Position numbers and translations under genes: made by a program. This document shows positions 32,495 to 40,874 of a stretch of 64,000 nt of DNA, piece after piece. Source of the DNA: Xanthobacter oligotrophicus (GTDB lineage: Bacteria > Pseudomonadota > Alphaproteobacteria > Rhizobiales > Xanthobacteraceae); the NCBI RefSeq assembly GCF_008364685.1, contig NZ_VTTL01000004.1, forward strand, positions 320,543-384,542, given 5' to 3'. The notes beneath the pieces are model-generated. The model was given only the letters and a program-made list of their open reading frames with translations, had not been told where the DNA came from and did no database searches. Numbering within the stretch: the stretch's first letter is position 1; every line of letters begins with the position of its first letter.

Positions 32495-34096
32495 CTACCG
32501 TGCGTCGGCCTTGATCATGTCGGCGGCCTTCTCGGCGATCATCATCACCGCCGCCGCCGTGTTGGCGGAGACGATGGTGGGCATCACCGAGGCATCCACC
32601 ACGCGCAGGCCCTCAAGGCCGATGACCTTGAGGCGCGGGTCCACCACCGCCGCAGGGCCGGTGCCCATGCTGCAGGTGCCCACCGGGTGGTAGATGGTCT
32701 GGCCGGTGCGGCGGGCGAATTCCAGGAAATCGGCGTCGCTCTGGACATCCGGGCCGGGGTTCATCTCGAACGCCCGGTAGGGGTCCATGGCCGGCTGCTC
32801 GACGATGCGCCGGGCCAGCTTCATGCCCTCCACCAGGCAGTCGCGATCCTCCTGCACCGCAAGGAAATTCGGCCGGATGGCCGGGGCCTTGAACGGGTCC
32901 GCGCAGGTCACGTGGATGGAGCCGATGGATTGCGGGCGCAGCTGGGTGACGCCGATGGTCATGCCCGGCTGGCGGTCGAGGGAACGGTCGGCGGCATTGG
33001 CATAGCTGGCGTGCATGAAGAAATACTGCACGTCCGGTCCCTCCAGCCCCGGCCGCGTCTTCACGAAACCATGGGCAAGGCCGGTGCCGAGGGTGAGAAT
33101 ACCTTTGCGCGTCAGAAAATACTGCGCCACCGCCTTGGCGAGGGCGAGGCCGCGGGTCTGCTCGTTGAGGGTCACCGGCTGCTTCACCCGCCAGTTCATG
33201 CGGGTGGCGAAATGGTCGCGATAATTGTTGCCGACCCCGGAAAGGGCATGCACCACCGGGATGCCCGCCGCCGTCAGCGTGTCCGGATGGCCGATGCCCG
33301 ACAGCTCCAGGAGCTGGGGCGACTGCACGGCGCCTGCGGCGAGCAGCACCTCGCCCCGCGCGGTGGCCGCCACCTCACGGCCGCCCTGCCGGTAGGTCAC
33401 CCCGGTGACCCGCCGGCCGTCGAGGGTGAGGCACAGGGCCTGGGCATGGGTCGCCACCTTGAGGTTGGGGCGCGACAGAGCGGGGCGCAGATAGCCGTCC
33501 ACCACGGTCCAGCGGCGCCCGTTTTTCTGGTTCACCTGATAATAGCCGAACCCGTCCTGAACCTTTCCGTTGTAGTCGGGGTTGCGCGGGAAGCCCGCCT
33601 GCTCGGCGGCCTTGATGAAAACCTCCGACAGAACAGGGCGTTCACCCACGCGGACGATGTTGATGGGGCCGTCGGTTCCGCGCTCGTCGGTGTCGATGTC
33701 GAAGGCCTCGAAGGTCTCGAACTTCTTGAAGTAGGGCTTCACGTCGTCCCAGCCCCAGCCGGTGGCGCCGAGCTGCGCCCAGCCGTCGTAATCCTGACGC
33801 TGGCCGCGCACGAAAATCATGCCGTTGATGAGGGTTGAGCCGCCCAGCCCCTTGCCGCGCGGCACCACGATGGGGCGGTCGTAGGTATTATTTTCTGGCT
33901 CGGTGTGGAAGCGCCAGTTGAAGGCGCTGCCGGCCAGAAGCTTGGAGAAGCCGGCCGGAATGGGCACCCAGAAGCCGCGGTCCGTGCCCCCTGCCTCCAA
34001 AAGGAGGACGGTGCGGCGGGGGTCTTCCGAGAGGCGGGCCGCAAGGATCGCGCCTGCGGTTCCGCCTCCCACGACGATATAGTCGAAGCTGTCCAT
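32495..34096 (-). CDS. GMC-family FAD-dependent alcohol/choline dehydrogenase-like oxidoreductase
   Basis: A 533-residue glucose-methanol-choline oxidoreductase. The FAD-binding motif VVGGGTAGAILAARLSE opens the protein, the second signature PRGKGLGGSTLINGMIFVRG lies near residue 85, and HPVGTCSMG near the C-terminus carries the catalytic histidine; the final Asn-containing VSANTAAAVMMIAEKAA is complete. It resembles BetA-like alcohol dehydrogenases, but no betaine genes are adjacent, so a different alcohol is likely. It is the last gene of the minus-strand operon that begins with livK and is 37 bases after the FAD-oxidase gene. Confidence 0.9.
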   Translation of the reverse strand: MDSFDYIVVGGGTAGAILAARLSEDPRRTVLLLEAGGTDRGFWVPIPAGFSKLLAGSAFNWRFHTEPENNTYDRPIVVPRGKGLGGSTLINGMIFVRGQRQDYDGWAQLGATGWGWDDVKPYFKKFETFEAFDIDTDERGTDGPINIVRVGERPVLSEVFIKAAEQAGFPRNPDYNGKVQDGFGYYQVNQKNGRRWTVVDGYLRPALSRPNLKVATHAQALCLTLDGRRVTGVTYRQGGREVAATARGEVLLAAGAVQSPQLLELSGIGHPDTLTAAGIPVVHALSGVGNNYRDHFATRMNWRVKQPVTLNEQTRGLALAKAVAQYFLTRKGILTLGTGLAHGFVKTRPGLEGPDVQYFFMHASYANAADRSLDRQPGMTIGVTQLRPQSIGSIHVTCADPFKAPAIRPNFLAVQEDRDCLVEGMKLARRIVEQPAMDPYRAFEMNPGPDVQSDADFLEFARRTGQTIYHPVGTCSMGTGPAAVVDPRLKVIGLEGLRVVDASVMPTIVSANTAAAVMMIAEKAADMIKADAR

Positions 34097-34133
34097 GGCC
34101 TTGTTCCAGCGTGCCTTTTTGTGCGCCCGGGGG

Positions 34134-35522
34134 TCAGCCCCCAGCCGGCAGGACCTTTCCGGGGTTCAGGAAATCGTCCGGATCGAGGGCTCTCTTGAGG
34201 GTGCGAGCGAGGGCGATCTCCGCCGGCGCGCGGCGGATGAGAAGCTCGTCCACCCGGTACTGGCCGATGCCGTGCTCGGCGGAAATGGAGCCGGCAAAGC
34301 TTGCCACCACGTCGTGGACCAGGGTGTTGATGGCGGCGCCGTCCTGGCCCGGCGCAAGCACCACGTTGTAATGGATGTTGCCGTCGCCCAAGTGCCCGAA
34401 AGCATTGACCTTTGCGCCCGGCGCGCCGGTCGCGATGGCGATGTCGGCGGCCTCCAGGAAGGCGGGCACGGCGACGATGGGCACGGAGACATCGTGCTTC
34501 ATGCTCTTGCCCTCGCGGGCCTCGCCGTCGGTGATGTGCTCGCGCAGGGCCCAGAGCTGGGTGGCCTGGGCGCCGGTCTCGGCGATGACGCCGTCCAGCG
34601 CCGTGCCGTTCTCCAGCGCCGCCGCCAATGCCGCCTCAGCCGCCTCCCGCAGGCCGGAGAGGCTGGCGCCGGCCTCCAGCAGAACGAACCAGTCGCCGGA
34701 GGCGATGGGCGGGGTGAGGTTGAGGTGCCGCTTCAGCAGGTCGAAGGAATAGCCGCTCATCAGCTCGAAGGCGGAGAGGGTGTCGCCCAGCTCGTCCTGG
34801 GCCAGCGCCAGCAGGTCGAGGGCCGCCTGGGGGCTCGGCACCGACAGCAGGGCGGTGACCGTATTCCGGGGCCGGGGCACGAGGCGCAGCACGGCGCCGG
34901 TGACGATGCCCAGCGTGCCCTCGGTGCCGATGAAGAGCTGCTTCAGGTCGTAGCCGGCATTGTCCTTGCGGAGCTGGCGGGCCATGTCCACGATGGTGCC
35001 ATCGGCGAGCACCACCTCAAGGCCCAGCACCAGCGCGCGGGCCATGCCGTAGCGCACCACATTGACCCCGCCCGCATTGGTGGAGACCACCCCGCCCACG
35101 GTCGCCGAGCCTTCCGCCGCAAGGCTTATGGGCAGGAGGCGACCGGCCTCGGCGGCGGCATCCTGCGCCACCTTGAGGATGCAGCCGGCGTCGGCCGCGA
35201 TCGTCAGGCCCACCGGGTCCACGGCGCGCACCTTGTTCATGCGGTTCAGCGAAAGCACCACCTGTCCGCCCGAGGCGTCCGGTACTGCGCCGCCAGCAAG
35301 GCCGGTATTGCCGCCCTGGGGCACGATGGCGGCGCCGGCCGCGCGGCAGGCCTTCACCACCTCGGCGACCTCGGCGGTGGAGGCGGGGCGGGCGACGCAC
35401 AGCGGGCGGCCGGGGAAGAGGCGGCGCCAGTCGATGGCATAAGATGCCATGTCGGCCTCGTCGGCGAGGAGGCCGGAGGGGCCGAGAATGGCGGCAAGGC
35501 GGGAAACAAGATCGGCGCTCAT
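34134..35522 (-). CDS. GlcD-like FAD-linked 2-hydroxyacid dehydrogenase
   Basis: A 462-residue flavoprotein of the VAO/GlcD family: PCMH FAD domain with VVPQGGNTGLAGGAVP-type loop (IVPQGGNTGLAGG), NRMNKVRAVDP, GGVVSTNAGGVNVVRYG and FIGTEGTLGIVTGAVL; the C-terminal domain ends AFGHLGDGNIHYNV (metal histidines), SAEHGIGQ and LDPDDFLNPGKVLP. Relatives oxidise D-lactate, D-2-hydroxyglutarate or glycolate and pass electrons to quinone or cytochrome. It is the penultimate gene of the Liv-linked operon and may oxidise a 2-hydroxyacid formed by the other dehydrogenases. No Fe-S subunit (GlcF) is present. Confidence 0.9.
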   Translation of the reverse strand: MSADLVSRLAAILGPSGLLADEADMASYAIDWRRLFPGRPLCVARPASTAEVAEVVKACRAAGAAIVPQGGNTGLAGGAVPDASGGQVVLSLNRMNKVRAVDPVGLTIAADAGCILKVAQDAAAEAGRLLPISLAAEGSATVGGVVSTNAGGVNVVRYGMARALVLGLEVVLADGTIVDMARQLRKDNAGYDLKQLFIGTEGTLGIVTGAVLRLVPRPRNTVTALLSVPSPQAALDLLALAQDELGDTLSAFELMSGYSFDLLKRHLNLTPPIASGDWFVLLEAGASLSGLREAAEAALAAALENGTALDGVIAETGAQATQLWALREHITDGEAREGKSMKHDVSVPIVAVPAFLEAADIAIATGAPGAKVNAFGHLGDGNIHYNVVLAPGQDGAAINTLVHDVVASFAGSISAEHGIGQYRVDELLIRRAPAEIALARTLKRALDPDDFLNPGKVLPAGG

Positions 35523-35646
35523 GAGGCAGCCCTCAAGACATCTGGCATGAAACGGGTGCGGGCTTGAGCCGGATGGCCCCGCCCGCGCGGTGGCGAAGCG
35601 GATGCATCCGTTGGCCGCGCGCCGCAAGCCCCTTTCTCCCGCAAAG

Positions 35647-35680
35647 GCCGTGTCCTTGCCGTGGAAAGCCCGGACACGGC
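35647..35680 (-). terminator. Intercistronic hairpin after the SDR gene
   Basis: GCCGTGTCC (35647-35655) pairs with GGACACGGC (35672-35680) around a 16-base loop, six bases beyond the SDR stop on minus. In the same 164-base gap a 12-bp palindrome CGGATGCATCCG sits at 35599-35610. Either may attenuate expression of the two downstream oxidoreductase genes. Confidence 0.45.
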
Positions 35681-35686
35681 ATGCCG

Positions 35687-36439
35687 TCACACATAGCCGT
35701 AGGCGGACCAGCCGCCGTCCACGCCCATCACCTGCCCGGTGACCGCGCTCGAAGCATCGGAGGCGAGAAACACCGCCATGCGCGCCACTTCCTCCGCCTC
35801 CACCAGCCGGCCCATGGGGGTGCGGGCCTTCAGGCGGTCGAGGTCGAGGCGGCCGCGGGCGGCGAGGTCGTCCAGCAGCGCGGTGCGCACATAGCCGGGG
35901 GCGATGGCGTTCACCCGCACCTTGTCCCGCGCCCATTCGCAGGAGAGGGCTTTCGCCATCATGGCGACGGCCGCCTTGGAGGCGCAGTAGCCGATGCGCT
36001 CGGGCGCGGCGACCACGCCATACATGGAGGCCATCAGCAGCAGCGAGCCGCCGCCCTGGGCGATCATGCGGCGCCCCGCCTCCTGCGCCGTGAGGAAAGT
36101 GCCGGTGAGGTTGATGTCGATGACGCGCTCCCATTCCTCCTCGGTGACCGAGAGGGTGGGCGCGTTCTGGGAGACGCCGGCATTGGCGACGCAGATGTCC
36201 ACCGGGCCGAAGCGGGCCTCGGCGGCGTCGAAGGCGCGGACGATATCCGCCTTCCGCGTGACTGAGCCCTTGACCGCGATGGTTTCGCCCAGCTCCTGCG
36301 CCCGCGCCTCGGCGGCGGGGTCGAGGTCGAGCAGCACCAGTGCCGCGCCCTCCGCCCGGAACGCCTGCGCCACCGCAAGGCCAAGCCCGGAGGCGCCGCC
36401 GGTGATGAGGGCGCAGCGACCAGCGAGGGACCCGCTCAC
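35687..36439 (-). CDS. Short-chain dehydrogenase/reductase
   Basis: A 250-residue classical SDR: cofactor motif TGGASGLGLAVA, VANAGVS, the catalytic Tyr-Lys pair in YCASKAA with serine in LLMASMYG, and VNAIAPGYVRTALL. An Asp at the end of the second strand (LLDLDP) predicts NAD rather than NADP. The start is GTG 36439, overlapping the stop of the AroE-like gene as GTGA; an upstream start at 36499 would lie within that gene. It should interconvert a hydroxyl and a keto group in the pathway encoded by this operon. Confidence 0.88.
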   Translation of the reverse strand: MSGSLAGRCALITGGASGLGLAVAQAFRAEGAALVLLDLDPAAEARAQELGETIAVKGSVTRKADIVRAFDAAEARFGPVDICVANAGVSQNAPTLSVTEEEWERVIDINLTGTFLTAQEAGRRMIAQGGGSLLLMASMYGVVAAPERIGYCASKAAVAMMAKALSCEWARDKVRVNAIAPGYVRTALLDDLAARGRLDLDRLKARTPMGRLVEAEEVARMAVFLASDASSAVTGQVMGVDGGWSAYGYV

Positions 36440-37269
36440 TTGCCGGCTCCCGGAAGCGCGCGCATGCCGAGGAAGTCGGCCATGAGGTCGAGCTGGCAAG
36501 CCAGCATGGGCTTGCCGAAATGGATGCGGCAGCCCTTGGCCTTGGCGGCGGTGAGGAGGGCGGTCTCCTCCGGCTGCATGATCACCTCGGCCACGATCTG
36601 CTCCGGGGCAAGGCGCGCGGCATCGAGCGGCAGGGCATCGCCGTCCTTGAGGCCGAGGGAGGTGCCGTTCACCACGATGTCGTGGCCGGAGGGGTCAGGG
36701 GTGCCGATGTCCACCTGCGCCGCCGGATAGGCTTCGGCCAGGCGGGCGGCAAGGTCCTCCGCCTTGGCGCGGGTGCGATTGGCGATGGTGAGGCGGGAGA
36801 TGCCGGCCTCCACGAAGGCGAAAGCGATGGCGTTGGCTGCCCCGCCGGCGCCGGCGAGATAGATGCTCTTGCCCTTCGGATCGATGCCCGCCGCCAGTAG
36901 GCCGCCGACGAAGCCCTTGCCGTCCAGCATCTCGCCGATGAGCCGGCCGTCCGCCTCGCGACGCACGGTGTTCACGGCGCCGATGCGGCGCGCGCTGTCG
37001 GAGACGGCATCGCACAGGTCCACGATGGCGGTCTTGTGCGGCACCGTCACCACGAAGCCGCCGAGGCTTTTCATGGTCTTGAGGCCGGCGACCAGGGTCG
37101 CGAGGTCGTCCGGGGCGACCTGGAACGGCACCATCACCCCGTCGCGGCCCTCGCGCGCCATCAGCGCATTGAGCATCTGCGGCGTCTTCACGTGATGGAT
37201 GGGGTCCGCGAGGATGCCGTAGACCCGGGTCAGGCCGGTGATCTCGCGGGTGGTCGGAGCAGTGGTCAT
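36436..37269 (-). CDS. Shikimate dehydrogenase-like (AroE family) oxidoreductase
   Basis: A 277-residue protein with the AroE fold: N-terminal substrate domain, VTVPHKTAIVDLCD with the catalytic lysine, and the nucleotide motif LAGAGGAANAIAFAF. Two substrate sites deviate from true AroE: the shikimate-binding serines of the GxPIxHSxSP motif are replaced (ADPIHHVKTP), and the NTDG motif reads MLDGKG, keeping only the Asp. This places it with AroE-like paralogues that act on quinate or other hydroxylated acids. Its position inside a catabolic operon, away from the aro genes at 56-58 kb, supports a degradative role. Confidence 0.85.
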   Translation of the reverse strand: MTTAPTTREITGLTRVYGILADPIHHVKTPQMLNALMAREGRDGVMVPFQVAPDDLATLVAGLKTMKSLGGFVVTVPHKTAIVDLCDAVSDSARRIGAVNTVRREADGRLIGEMLDGKGFVGGLLAAGIDPKGKSIYLAGAGGAANAIAFAFVEAGISRLTIANRTRAKAEDLAARLAEAYPAAQVDIGTPDPSGHDIVVNGTSLGLKDGDALPLDAARLAPEQIVAEVIMQPEETALLTAAKAKGCRIHFGKPMLACQLDLMADFLGMRALPGAGK

Positions 37270-37298
37270 GGGGCAGGTTCCGGGGGTGGCCCGAAGGC

Positions 37299-38003
37299 TC
37301 AGATGCCGAGGTAGGCGGTCTTGATGTGCGGGTCGGACAAAAGGCCGATGCCGGTGTTCTCGAGGGCGATCTGGCCGTTCTCGATCACATAGGCGCGGTC
37401 GGCGATCTTCAGGGCGTGGAACGCCTTCTGCTCCACCAGCAGCACGGTTGTGCCGGTCTTGCAGATGCGGTCGATGACGTCGAACATCTGCTGCACGATG
37501 ATGGGGGCAAGGCCCAGCGAGGGTTCATCCAGCATCAGCAGCTTGGGCTTCGCCATCAGCCCGCGGGCGATGGCCACCATCTGCTGCTCGCCGCCGGAGA
37601 GGGAGCCGGCGAGTTGGTCGAGGCGCTCGCGCACGCGAGGGAAGATGTCCAGCACCTCGTCGAAGCGCTGGGCCATGCCGGCGCGGACCTTGGGGTGGTA
37701 GCCGCCCATCAGCACGTTGTCGCGCACGCTCATCACCGGGAACAGCTGGCGTGCTTCCGGCACCATGATGAGGCCTGCGCCGACGATCTCGTCCGGGGGC
37801 AGGCGGTCGATGCGCTGGCCGTCGAACTCGATGCTGCCGGCGGTCGGCTTCACGAGGCCCGAGATGGCGCGCAGCAGCGTCGTCTTGCCGGCGCCGTTGG
37901 AGCCGATGATGGTCACCACCTCGCCGCGCCCCACCCGGAGCGACACGTCCTGGAGGATGACAGTGCGGCCGTAGCCGGCGGTGATCTCAGAGACCTTGAG
38001 CAT
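37299..38003 (-). CDS. livF: Branched-chain amino acid-type ABC ATPase LivF
   Basis: A 234-residue ATPase of the LivF type: Walker A GSNGAGKTTL, GLIMVPEARQLFPVMSV, signature LSGGEQQM, Walker B LLMLDEPSLGLAP. The first 17 bases overlap the end of the LivM-LivG fusion gene. With LivH, LivM-LivG and LivK it forms a complete importer of the hydrophobic amino acid family. Members with catabolic neighbours often carry aromatic acids or other carboxylates, so the Liv name does not fix the ligand. Confidence 0.92.
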   Translation of the reverse strand: MLKVSEITAGYGRTVILQDVSLRVGRGEVVTIIGSNGAGKTTLLRAISGLVKPTAGSIEFDGQRIDRLPPDEIVGAGLIMVPEARQLFPVMSVRDNVLMGGYHPKVRAGMAQRFDEVLDIFPRVRERLDQLAGSLSGGEQQMVAIARGLMAKPKLLMLDEPSLGLAPIIVQQMFDVIDRICKTGTTVLLVEQKAFHALKIADRAYVIENGQIALENTGIGLLSDPHIKTAYLGI

Positions 38004-39834
38004 CGACGAAATCCTCTCCGAGATAGGCCTCGATCACCCGTCTCTCGCGCACCACGGCGTCGGGCTTGCCTTCGGCGATCACCTTGCCGCTGTCGATCAC
38101 CACGATGCGGTCGGACAGGCTCATGATGGCCTGCATGTTGTGCTCGATGGCGATCACGGTGACGCCGGTGTCGCGGATGGCGCGGATCAGCTCCACCATC
38201 TTCAGGGTGTCGGATTGGCTCTGGCCGGCCATCACCTCGTCCAGCAGCAGGATGGCGGGCTCGGTCGCGAGCGTGCGCGCCACCTCCAGCCGCTTCAGGC
38301 CGCCGATGGGCAGGGTTCCCGCCTCCAGGTCCTTCACGTCGTCGAGGCCCATGAGCTTCGCCACCCTCAAGGCGACGGCGCGGGCATCGTCCACGGAGCG
38401 ATGGCGCAGGAAGGCGCCGATCATGATGTTCTCCAGCACGCTCAGCTTGCCGAAGGGCTGGACGATCTGGAAGGTGCGGCCGATGCCGAGCCGGGCGAAA
38501 GCGTCCGGCGAACTGGGCTGGTGCCACTTGCCGTCGGGGCCGAGGATCTCGATGGTGCCGGCATTGGGGGTGAGGAAGCCCGAGAGCTGGGCGAAGACGG
38601 TGGTCTTGCCGGCGCCGTTGGGGCCGATCACGCCCAGGATCTCGCCCCGCTTCAGGGTGAGGGAGACGTTGTCGGTGGCGGTCAGCCCGCCGAAGCGCTT
38701 GACGAGGTTCTGCGCCTTCAGCACCACCTCGCCGGGGGTGCCGGTGATGATCTTGGTGGCGGGCGCGACCACATCCGCGCGCGTCCGTCCGCCGCCGGGC
38801 AGCCTGTCGATGAGGCGCACCACGAACGGGCCGAAGGTGCCCACGAGGCCGCCCGGCAGGGTCAGCGTGATGATGACCAGCACGGACCCATAGACGAAGC
38901 CATGCAGGCCGTTGGCCGAGGCCCCGAGCCAGCCGCGGGCGAGTTCCGCGAGCGGAACCACCAGCACCGTGCCGAGCAGGGGCCCCGCCACCGTCCCGAG
39001 GCCGCCTATCAGGGCAAACATGGCGATCTCGATGGCGGTGGCGAGGGAGAACAGCGTCGCGGGCTCCAGGAAGGTCATGTACATGGCGTGGAAGGTGCCC
39101 ACCAATGCGGTGAGCGCCGCCGAGATCGCCATGGCCCAGAGCTTGACGCCGTTGATGTTGATGCCCGCCGCCTGGGCCGCGCTGTCGCGTTCACGAACAG
39201 CTGTGAGCGCATAGCCGAGGCGGGAATGGCGGATCGCGTAGGACACCGCCAGGCAGAGCACCAGAAGTCCGAATGCAATGTAGAGATAGTTGATCTTGTC
39301 GCGGAAGATCATCCACGGCCAGCCGATCTGCAGCGGCACCACGAGGCCGGCCGAGCCGCCGGTGACCCCGTTGAAGTGGATGGACAACAGCCGCACCACC
39401 TCCAGGAAGGCGATGGTGGCCAGCGAGAAGAACGGCCCGCGCAGGCGGAAGCAGGGATAGCCGATGCCCAGGCTGACGAGGGCCGCCAGCGCCGCGCCAG
39501 CGATCATGCCGATCCAGGGCGACAGGCCGAAATGGGTCAGCAGCAGCGCTGCCGTATAGCCGCCCAGGCCGTAGAACACCGTGTGGCCCAGCGACAGCTG
39601 CCCGGCATAGCCGCCCAGGATGTTCCAGGCGGTGGAGAGCGCCCCGAACACGCAGATGGTGACGAACACATGCACCATGAAGGTGGAGCCCGACCAGGCC
39701 GGGATGATGACCAGCAGCGACAGGGCGATCAGCGCGCAATAGACGCGCGGATCGGTGAGCCGGGACAGGACCGAGAGCCCGCCGGGGGTAGGGGCGGTCC
39801 GGGAGTCCTTGAGCGAGGAGTCGTGAAGGCTCAT
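37987..39834 (-). CDS. livMG: Fused ABC permease-ATPase (LivM-LivG)
   Basis: One 615-residue chain combines a LivM permease (about residues 1-320, with eight or more membrane segments and the GRAWxAIR-equivalent YALTAVRERDSAAQAAGIN) and a LivG ATPase (about 355-615). The ATPase has Walker A GPNGAGKTT at 404-412, the LivG-type GIGRTFQIVQPF, signature IGGLKRLEVAR and Walker B ILLLDEVMAG. A Pro/Gly/Arg-rich linker of about 35 residues joins them. Such fusions occur in other proteobacterial Liv-type operons. The frame is continuous and both halves are full length. It starts four bases after livH ends. Confidence 0.93.
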   Translation of the reverse strand: MSLHDSSLKDSRTAPTPGGLSVLSRLTDPRVYCALIALSLLVIIPAWSGSTFMVHVFVTICVFGALSTAWNILGGYAGQLSLGHTVFYGLGGYTAALLLTHFGLSPWIGMIAGAALAALVSLGIGYPCFRLRGPFFSLATIAFLEVVRLLSIHFNGVTGGSAGLVVPLQIGWPWMIFRDKINYLYIAFGLLVLCLAVSYAIRHSRLGYALTAVRERDSAAQAAGININGVKLWAMAISAALTALVGTFHAMYMTFLEPATLFSLATAIEIAMFALIGGLGTVAGPLLGTVLVVPLAELARGWLGASANGLHGFVYGSVLVIITLTLPGGLVGTFGPFVVRLIDRLPGGGRTRADVVAPATKIITGTPGEVVLKAQNLVKRFGGLTATDNVSLTLKRGEILGVIGPNGAGKTTVFAQLSGFLTPNAGTIEILGPDGKWHQPSSPDAFARLGIGRTFQIVQPFGKLSVLENIMIGAFLRHRSVDDARAVALRVAKLMGLDDVKDLEAGTLPIGGLKRLEVARTLATEPAILLLDEVMAGQSQSDTLKMVELIRAIRDTGVTVIAIEHNMQAIMSLSDRIVVIDSGKVIAEGKPDAVVRERRVIEAYLGEDFVDAQGL

Positions 39835-39838
39835 CGTG

Positions 39839-40711
39839 TCACTCCGTGCCGCGGCCGAGGCCGAACAGGCCGGTGGGCTTGAAGATGAGGATCAGGAGGA
39901 ACAGCGCGAAGTAGACGACCTCTTTCAGGTCGGGCGCGATGTAATAGCCGGAGAGGCTGTCCACGAGGCCGATGATCATGGCCCCGAAGAAGGCGCCGTA
40001 CATGGAGCGCATGCCGCCCAGCACCACCACCACGAAGGCGGTGAGCACGAAATAGGTGCCGATGGTGGGTGTCACCGGATAAAGCGGCATCACCAGCGCG
40101 CTGGCAAGGCCCACGCAGGCCGCGCCCATGCCGAAGGCGATGACGTAGATCTTGTCCACCTTCACGCCCATCAGCAGCGCCGCGTTGCGGTTCTGCGCCG
40201 TGGCGCGGATGGCGCGGCCCAGCGCGGTGGACTGCATGAACAGGTGCAGCCCCGCCACCAGCGCCAGCGCGCAGACGAACATCACGATCTGCCCTTTCAC
40301 CAGGGTGAAGCCGGCGACCTGGACCGAGCCCTGCGCCGAAGACGGCGGCACCGAATAAAGATCGGCGCCGAACAGCAGCAGCGCGAGATTCACCAGCGCG
40401 GTGGACAAGCCCACCGTGGCGAAGATCTGGATATGCTCGTCGGCGGAAAGCAGCGGCTGGATGATGAAGCGCTGCACCAGCGCGCCGAGGGCGAACAGCA
40501 GCAGCACCACGGGAATCGCGGATGCATAGGGATGCAGGCCGAACTTCGCGGCGAGCAGGTAGGCCGCATACATGCCGACCATCAGGAACTCGCCATGGGC
40601 GAAGTTCACCACCCGGACGATGCCGAAGATGAGGGTGAGGCCGACGCTGATGATGGCATACATGCTGCCGAGCAGGATGCCGTTGAGCACCAGCTGAATG
40701 AGAACGTCCAT
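39839..40711 (-). CDS. livH: Branched-chain amino acid-type ABC permease LivH
   Basis: A 290-residue permease with about eight membrane segments, starting LIQLVLNGILLGSMYAIISVGLTLIFGIVRVVNFAHGEFLMVGMY, a LivH hallmark, and with the cytoplasmic GRAIRATAQNRNAALLMGV coupling loop. It pairs with the LivM half of the next gene to form the channel. It follows livK by 163 bases that contain a strong hairpin. Confidence 0.93.
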   Translation of the reverse strand: MDVLIQLVLNGILLGSMYAIISVGLTLIFGIVRVVNFAHGEFLMVGMYAAYLLAAKFGLHPYASAIPVVLLLFALGALVQRFIIQPLLSADEHIQIFATVGLSTALVNLALLLFGADLYSVPPSSAQGSVQVAGFTLVKGQIVMFVCALALVAGLHLFMQSTALGRAIRATAQNRNAALLMGVKVDKIYVIAFGMGAACVGLASALVMPLYPVTPTIGTYFVLTAFVVVVLGGMRSMYGAFFGAMIIGLVDSLSGYYIAPDLKEVVYFALFLLILIFKPTGLFGLGRGTE

Positions 40712-40799
40712 CGCGCTCCGCTCCAGTTGTGTTCGCGGGGTCTTTCGGCACGGGGCCGGACATGGGGTGAATAGCTTGGTGAATGCTTTGGGGATGCTT

Positions 40800-40830
40800 G
40801 CCCCCGCGCGAGGCCAGATCGCGCGGGGGC
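40800..40830 (-). terminator. 12-bp hairpin between livK and livH
   Basis: GCCCCCGCGCGA (40800-40811) pairs with TCGCGCGGGGGC (40819-40830). No T-run follows. A stable stem directly after a binding-protein gene commonly raises the level of that mRNA relative to the membrane components. Confidence 0.55.
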
Positions 40831-40874
40831 TGCGCGGCGACCCGACGGGGGCGCCGCAGGCAATCGGAAAAGCG

